From Plakobranchus ocellatus (lineage: Eukaryota > Mollusca > Gastropoda > Plakobranchidae): DNA of 28,128 nucleotides. The notes below the pieces were generated by a model. That model made no database searches. It saw only the letters and a list, made by a program, of their open reading frames with translations, and was not told the DNA's origin. The stretch covers positions 125,218-153,345 of the forward strand of contig BLXT01002806.1 of NCBI GenBank assembly GCA_019648995.1, given 5' to 3'. This document shows, piece by piece, positions 21,554-28,128 of this stretch (the first letter of the stretch is position 1; the number at the start of each line of letters is the position of its first letter). Both the position numbers and the translations under genes were made by a program.

Positions 21554-21668
21554 CAGCAGTTCAGAAGTCAAGGCCTCGGGCACACAAGATTACACAGAAC
21601 CCGTTGAGGATCCGTACAATAAGGCTATAAGCTATTTGGAAAGACATAATATTTTGCAACTCTTTCAG
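21546..21668 (+). CDS. Docking-domain gene exon 1 (residues 1-41)
   Basis: Starts MADSSSEVKASG and ends NILQLFQ at donor CAG|GTGAGG. It encodes the disordered N-terminus and helix 1 of the docking fold. Confidence 0.88.
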
Positions 21669-23430
21669 GTGAGGAGTGTGCATATTCTAAGGCGTAATTT
21701 TGCAGTGTTAAACACCATTTTAAACATGCAGGTTTTTTTTTTTTTTTGGTTTTAAGCAGAGAAGGATATTTAAAATTCTTAAGTTATTACATCTGTATCA
21801 GATATCGGTGATCGTCACTCCCCATTAATCTCTTCATACTCCAACTTTCTCACATACATCAGATGCTCAAGGCGTTTAGTTTGGCATATGTAGGCTCTTA
21901 ACCTAAAAATTGCCTGTTAGATTCTTTCTTGATTTTTTTTCTCCGTGGTCTTGTAATAAAATTTGAGTATATCTAGAATTGCTCTTTTTTAACATCTGAA
22001 ACCTTTCATTCAGATATGAATATTTGTTTTTTTATTAAAATTGAAAACAAGCCTCATTTTGAAAAAAAATAGTAAAGTGTGATTCAAAAGAGATTTTCAA
22101 CTTTTGATGTATTACAGTTTTGTACTAAGGAGAAAATCTTGTCTTGTTTTTATTTTTTAAATCAATGATCAAAAAGCTCAAGTTTTCAAAATGTACATGT
22201 ATATTTATGTTGTAATTTAAAATATATCATCATCATTATCATCAACCCCTTAGTCTTTGTGACCATTGGAGTGCCATTGAAGGTTTGTCAACAGCTTCCA
22301 CCATCTCTAGCACTCTATTTTCCACTTCTTTGAGCTAGGTGCAATATTCCTGTCCTTCCAGACTGTCTTCAATTTTTTTAAGTTCTACTGTTGTTTGTGC
22401 CACTCTGGACAGTATTTATGATTTTGATCCTTCATCTGTGACAATTTATTGCTCCAAGATATGTGAACTTGTTGACTGTTCCAAGTTTTTGTCTACTAAT
22501 TCTGATATCTGTGCTGATGCCATTGGAGTTGTTGGTATAAGTTTTGTTTTTTATGCACTAATTATATGCCATATATGCAGTTGCATCTTGTCCAGAGAGT
22601 CCACTGAGCATGCTAGTTCCTCTTCCTTCCCTAGAAACCCATCAGTATCATCAGCAAATCATAAGTTTCTAATTCTTCTGCCTCCAGTGCTGACAGTCCT
22701 TTCATGGTCTTCTAAGGCATCAGTCATTATTCTCTCTAGAAAAATGTTGAAGAGAGTAGAGGAGAGAAAACAACTTTGCCTGACTTTAGCTGTTGTCCTG
22801 AACCATTTCCTATACTGCCCTTGAAATAAATTGCACTGGTGGCCTTGGAGAGACTCTCTTTTACCCTGATTAGGTTGGCACTGATGTTATGCGGCTGGTT
22901 GTTGCCCACAGTAGAGCATACCAAACCTTGTCAAAAGCTCTCTTGAAATCTATGAAGAAATGGTAGAGGTCTTTTTAATGTTGAAAGTACCTCTCACATA
23001 GTAGCTTCAGATTGAAAATCTGTTCAGTTGTACTACCCCCTGATCGGAAACCTGCCTGTTCTTCAGCTAAGACTGTCTCTGCGAGTGGCTTCATCTTTTC
23101 AATATGATCTTCAATATGACTTTGCTTGGGAATATTATTGCTTTAGAACATATCAGTGAATAATAACTCAGATTTTATGTCCTAATTGCTACTGGAAAAG
23201 TATAAAAAGGACCCAAACTTCTGATCTGGTTGTATTACATGTTGTGAATGCCTTCATTTTACTAATATGTACCGAGATCAAATATGATATAAAATATGCT
23301 GGCTGCTATCTTTCACTTTCAGCATTTAACTTCAGATGTCATATTCCATCGGCCTGATGATCCTTTGGATTATTTGATAAAAGAAGTTCAACAAATGAAG
23401 GAGCAGAGGGACAAGGCTGACTCCAAATGA
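21546..23430 (+). CDS. Small RIIa/DPY-30-like docking-domain protein, two exons (76 aa)
   Basis: Exon 1 is 21546-21668 and exon 2 is 23323-23430, joined in phase 0 across a GTGAGG...TTTCAG intron. The ATG is the first in frame and sits in a strong AAGATGG context. Residues 1-20 are polar and probably disordered. Residues about 23-72 form two amphipathic helices, with YLERHNILQLFQ followed by HRPDDPLDYLIKEVQ. This is the pattern of the dimerisation/docking fold of PKA RII subunits, DPY-30, and short ciliary or testis proteins such as the TEX55 C-terminus and EFCAB10. Family knowledge suggests dimerisation and binding of an amphipathic anchor helix, often in cilia or sperm flagella. The exact orthologue is uncertain. 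The intron contains a dead LINE fragment. Confidence 0.88.
22228..23150 (-). mobile_element. Decayed non-LTR retrotransposon (LINE) reverse-transcriptase fragment
   Basis: Minus-strand conceptual translation shows EEQAGFRSGGSTTEQIF, DLYHFFIDFKRAFDKVW, a FADD catalytic box preceded by a stop, and LEDHE. These are characteristic of LINE endonuclease-reverse transcriptases common in marine invertebrates. It is 5' truncated and carries several stops and frameshifts. The palm appears joined directly to the C-terminal end by an internal deletion. It ends in a (TGA)n-like tail at about 22228-22246. It lies antisense in the intron of the docking-domain gene. Confidence 0.88.
23323..23430 (+). CDS. 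Docking-domain gene exon 2 (residues 42-76) and stop
   Basis: Acceptor TTTCAG|CATTTAAC, then HLTSDVIFHRPDDPLDYLIK to KADSK and TGA. The RPDDPLDYL turn and helix 2 are typical of the fold. The exon is too short to stand out as an open frame. Confidence 0.88.
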   Translation, partial: HLTSDVIFHRPDDPLDYLIKEVQQMKEQRDKADSK

Positions 23431-23714
23431 GAGTGAAAGAAGCTTTGATGAAATTGAAAATTACCTGAGTGGACTTCTGTGATTTTCTTCGAGTTTTCTA
23501 GTGATTTGATTGATCATGTTGCTATTTAATTACAAGTTTCCTTTGAATAATTCATTTTTGAAGTGTTTTAAGTGAGAAATGTATGTCAAGGTAATTGTTC
23601 CTGTGAGATGTAGAATTGCTCTAAATATGTTTAAGTTTCCTTATACATTCTAAAACATGGGTTACAAAGAAGAGCTTTTTTGTAATTCAGATTTTACAAA
23701 TAACTAAAGCATTT

Positions 23715-23720
23715 AATAAA
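23715..23720 (+). terminator. Poly(A) signal AATAAA of the docking-domain gene
   Basis: First canonical AATAAA after the stop, 285 bp downstream, followed by a T-rich run at about 23733-23745. Confidence 0.5.
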
Positions 23721-23749
23721 TTGATCCCATTTGATTTTTTTTTTTCGCT

Positions 23750-26700
23750 GCTTAAGCATCTGTGATGTGAAAGATACTGCTTAAAGTGCTTACTATACCT
23801 TATTGTAAACATGCCTTGTATAGCTTGATTCATTTCTCAGTCTAGTCTTTTTCGTCTATAATCAATAATCACATTGAAAATGCGCATTTGCCTGTCTGAT
23901 ATTGTATAACAACATTTTGAGCTATAAGTAGGGAGCTTACTTGTATTTAAATGTGATGTTTTTGCGCATTTCTTACGAAAAAAAAAAAAACATGATGCCA
24001 AAACTATAACTTTTAGTATTAGAAATGAATATTTACTTAATAGTATCAAACAATATGTATCAACAAATCATGCCAAATCTTGTCCATTATAACCAAAAGT
24101 GTCAGGCCATTCTTGCAGAAAATATTATTTTAGGCGAAAAAAAAATTACATTTAGAATACACAATATCAGAGTTAGCAAATCTCTGGATGCAGAAAAAAT
24201 GCAGGCCTGATAGAACTGATCACCAAACGGAAACTAAAATGATCTCCAATACAGTAATTTTTATGAGAGTAAGTGCTTTTGAAAAAAAAACAGCAAGAAG
24301 TGCCTAAATCATGGGATGTAAAACTCAAGTAATAAATGTAACAATCCAAAAAAGATTTGTTTTATCTAGAAATGTCTTAGATTGATTGACATTCCTTGCA
24401 ACATTGTTTGATGCGCAAAAGCATGAATTAAAGTCGATACACATCCAGCCTACATCTATTGCAGTCAAAAAGTAGAAATGTCCCTGCTACTACTGTATCA
24501 GCATACTGTTAAGTGAAGTGCTTGATTGCTATTGCTAACATTCTTATTCTTAGTTGAACAGATTTTTTTCTACATCTTCTTGAGGACGTACTTGGGTAAC
24601 ATTTTTAAAAAACAAAATCTTTACCTTGAAAGAAGATCATATTTATCATGTAATGACACATATGGTTCCAGGAAATGTGATAAAATTAAACTGTATTTTT
24701 TTGTTGCTCTTAGGAGAGTTGTGCCTAAACAGTAGTTGTAGCATTTTTACCTATGTATTAATTTTTGTCAAAGTCATTGATGGTTTTCCTATGTTTTCAA
24801 TGTACATTTTGAAAAATACTTTTTATATATATCCATATTCTCACCCCGCTCTCCCCTCCCCCCCCCCAAAAAAAAAAAACATAATAAAACCTGACTTCAA
24901 TTTGATAATTATAAAATTAAAAAAAAAATGTTGAAATTTCTCTGCCTCCATGCATGTTATGTCTGTGTACATGAAACAAGATAGATCTTGCACTGATCTG
25001 AAAAATATCTTGAAGAGAAAGAGAAGGAAATATGCTGACTATTTGAGGCATCATGGGTAAACCAGACGTAGTCACATTCTGAACATGATGAATAAACTTA
25101 CAATTTACACTTGTATAGTGAAGAAACCATATCATCTATCCAAATTCTGTCAATAGACATGAGAATTTGCAGATTGTGCTTTTGTTAATATACTTATTGA
25201 AACAGTAAGTTGATATAGCCCTTTAAATGTGGGAGAAGTGGACAAGTCCAAAAGGCCAAGGTTTAATTTCCCTTATATTCTGTGTAAGGATTGTATACAG
25301 AAAGTTAACCCTATCAGGCAAAATTAGTAGAGATCTTATGACTGTAGAAAATGAATAAATTTAAATGAATTAAATATTTATTCCTGAATGTAGCACTTTG
25401 CAATTTTTGCAGATTTGATTGTTTGCTAAAGTTATATTTTTGCTACATTACACACTTACTAAAAATTTGAATACCTGATTGAAAATCTAACTTTTAGAAA
25501 AGGTTAAAGAGTCCAAAATCTGCTCACAATAATGAGTGTTGTTGAATCTCAACTTGCAATGAAAAGAAAAATGTGCTCTGAAAGTTGTAATATTGTTGCG
25601 CACAGGTTTCTCCAATCTGCAGAGAGAAAAAAACATATGTGTTTGCAGTTACTGAGTATGAAAGACTAAGGAAGTCACTTATTAAAAACAATGAATCTGT
25701 GTTTACTTTCCATGCCATTGACAACATAGGCTCTGCTTTTAAATGAAAGTTTCACTATCATATCATTTTTTTTCAATCCATTCATTATGTATCTATTTTT
25801 AAGAGCAAGGAGAAAATGAATTTAATTGGCTTTTTGTTGGGGGAATTATTTCACTTTTATGTTTTGGGTAGATACTAGAATTCAGAGGATAAAAAAAAAA
25901 ATTACTTCCCCCCTTGTTTGTTCTCTAGAAACCATCTTCCTTCACAAGTTGTAAAGTAAACTAACTAGTGATCAATAGATGAGATCTAGATTTAAAAGCT
26001 AACTAGCAATGTAAGACATAAGAACCATTCAAGTCATATCCTTACATATCTAAGATGCCATCTATACCAGTGTTTATGTATTGCCTCATTAGCAACAGTC
26101 CCACTAGTCCTGTGTTGACTAGAATAACTAGAGAAAGTCAACACTAATATGTCCAATGCTGTCATCTACATTTCTAGTCTAGTTTTCACACGCCCAATAA
26201 TACAGTGTAGGCCTTCAATGTTGTGTCATCGATCGTCCACTTTAACCACACCTTTCCACAATATAGCAAGACTTGAGATGAAGTAGGTGAAATATCTCCT
26301 ACAACATGTATGTCTGGCTGTGAATGTGTGAAAGTTATGCAGGAAATTGGGGAAACGGCAGGATAATGATATTTTAACTGTGGCATTCAGTTTTGGCACA
26401 TACACAATGCTAGATTGCAAGAAGGGTAGGGCTGACACGGGAATAATAATTAAGTGTCTAGGAAGTACTTGGTTGCAACTGTTCCACCAACCTGAAGCTG
26501 AAGTAAATTAAATAAAGTTCAACTATCCCAAACCATCATTTGTGCATAGGCATCAAAAAAGAAAAGATTCAGGTTTAAAAAAAAGTTTGAGGAAAGCATT
26601 TATTTGAGTAGTCCATCATCACTAAACACGTTCTTCACTCTATTTGGCAATGATTAACTTTTATTGTTAATCTCTTATAGTGCTCTCTTATAAGTTGAGG

Positions 26701-28020
26701 CAAGTTTTTATTTCTACGCCATATATTTTATGGTAAAGTTTACTCTGTCACATTCACAATTCTGTGGAATTAAAATTTGATTTTTTATTATTTTTGAAGA
26801 GAGGAAAATTTTTCACTGTAAAAACATGCCATGAAAAAACCACTGCTTAAAGGAAAAACATATATATATATTTTTTTATTATTAAATTATTTTTGTATGA
26901 ACATTGTCTTCATAATGACCAAATAGGAAATTTTGACAATTTAAAACTATACTGGCATGATTACAACATGACATCAGAACAACAAGGTAGTACTAAATTT
27001 TTAATCAAACACCCAGAACAATTCATGATAAAAAAATTGTTTTATTGTAATTTATTTAGATGTTAAAACTGAATATGAATAATTTTTAAAAGAACTATTT
27101 TTTAATTTATGTGAAATTTTTACAAAGTTTTAATCATAATTATTTTAACATAATTGTTCAAAGCTTTTGATTGGCAGTATAGTTCAAGCAGAAGAAGAAA
27201 GTGCATTTATTATGTAAATTATATGTAAATTTTATTTTACACAAAATGTAAACAATATGAACATTGGCTACATATTTTCAACCTGAAAAATTTTTGTATC
27301 AAAAAATTGTATTGTAAGGCCTTTGTGATCTTTACTTTTCTCATTAAAATATGATTAGAATATTGCAACTAAATTTGTAATAATGGTTTAACTACAAGTG
27401 AACTAAATAAAAAGAAATAAAGTAACTTGACAGTTGATCAAAAGTATTTATGTGTGTAGCAGTCCCTAAAAATGAGCCGAGTTGTAGGTGTACATCATCA
27501 AGTTAAAAAATTTTAAAATAAGGAGTTACAATTTTTAAAAGCTTGTTAGAACAGAAAGTCTATGGCTTGTCTATAGAAAGTTCTTCACATGCAGAGTGAG
27601 TACATGTCACATCTGTGACCAATAATCAATGATTTAAAGCAATCAAGTCAAACCGCAACTTGACTTATTTTGTGGAACCTCAGCAAACACACAATGTATG
27701 TTAAAAAAGGTATAAATAAAAGTAAAACGAAATAAAAAGGCATGGATGGCTGAAACAATAAACAAACTGAAGAAGTGGAATAAATCTTTGTTACAAGTCA
27801 AAAAGGTTTTTTTTATCAATTCCATAACCTAAAAAATAGACCAGTAGTGACAATATTCAACCACAACCATGTTACATTCATCATTTGTGTTAGAATGTGT
27901 AAAGATAAAATGATAGAACTTTAAAAATACATCAAATTCTTAACACCATGCTCTAAAAGTACAAATTGCCTGTCATTATGCTATTGTTCAAAAAAAAAAA
28001 AAAAAGGATGATGGAAAAAA
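23750..28020. other. AT-rich intergenic region right of the docking-domain gene
   Basis: I see only homopolymer runs (24862-24880, 27990-28005), a short TA repeat near 26862-26871 and small open frames without protein character. Part of it may be the 3' UTR of the gene suspected at the right edge. Confidence 0.5.
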
Positions 28021-28027
28021 CAAAGTA

Positions 28028-28115
28028 TCAAAGTACAAAATAAACTTTTCTTCTTTTCTTGACCCTACAAGTACATGAATCATCCTCAGGTCTTTGCGCA
28101 CACTGAATGGAGAAA
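28028..28115 (-). CDS. Possible last exon of an unidentified gene entering from the right edge
   Basis: On the minus strand a TTTTTGTAG acceptor-like string is followed by an open stretch reading CAQRPEDDSCTCRVKKRRK and then, after five more residues, TGA. The cysteine pair and basic tail look like a secreted-protein C-terminus. The piece is short and upstream exons lie outside the window, so no family is assigned. Confidence 0.25.
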
Positions 28116-28128
28116 CTACAAAAAGATG

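Noticed and set aside
22339-22824. 161-codon plus-strand open frame
   Set aside because: It is the antisense shadow of the decayed LINE reverse transcriptase.

Overview
The window is AT-rich animal genomic DNA: GT-AG introns, very gene-sparse, many homopolymer runs, LINE and MITE debris. The proteins fit a bilaterian invertebrate. A mollusc or other lophotrochozoan is my guess from general appearance, not from a diagnostic marker. There is one 352-base assembly gap (15154-15505) and one single N (11618).

The main content is a complete 13-exon minus-strand gene for adenylosuccinate synthetase (ATG at 21131, TGA ending at 6164). I joined the exons by reading frame and splice sites. All 12 introns have GT donors and AG acceptors, the phases agree throughout, and the product is 442 residues. 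It has the phosphate loop, catalytic Asp and His, IMP loop, aspartate-loop arginines and guanine-recognition TKLD. The normally invariant Gly of the VEGA motif reads as Cys. A second, divergent gene starts 414 bp away on the plus strand (21546-23430, two exons, 76 residues) and encodes a small RIIa/DPY-30-like docking-domain protein. The two probably share a bidirectional promoter. A YY1-like ATGGCGG motif lies on the start codon of the small gene, and a 7-codon uORF ends just before the ATG of the synthetase gene.

The introns carry mobile and repeated DNA. The best find is a pair of 2.3-2.4 kb elements in introns 7 and 4 of the synthetase gene (10713-13025 and 15079-17477). Each has perfect 15-bp terminal inverted repeats beginning TAGGTACCC and a perfect 7-bp target duplication (CTATACA; TTGGTAC). 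The two copies differ at one TIR position, and both ends of each copy carry the matching base. I see no transposase. Other elements are a 389-bp element with about 95-bp inverted repeats in intron 1, an 11-copy 39-bp minisatellite in intron 8, a 125-bp near-perfect foldback in intron 9, a GC-rich hairpin in intron 11, and a decayed antisense LINE reverse-transcriptase fragment in the intron of the small gene.

The left 6 kb holds the synthetase 3' region, a Tigger/pogo-like MITE (1299-1680) and a small TIR element (2775-3028), with no gene I can defend. The right 4.4 kb is mostly AT-rich intergenic DNA. A possible last exon of another minus-strand gene lies at the extreme right edge.
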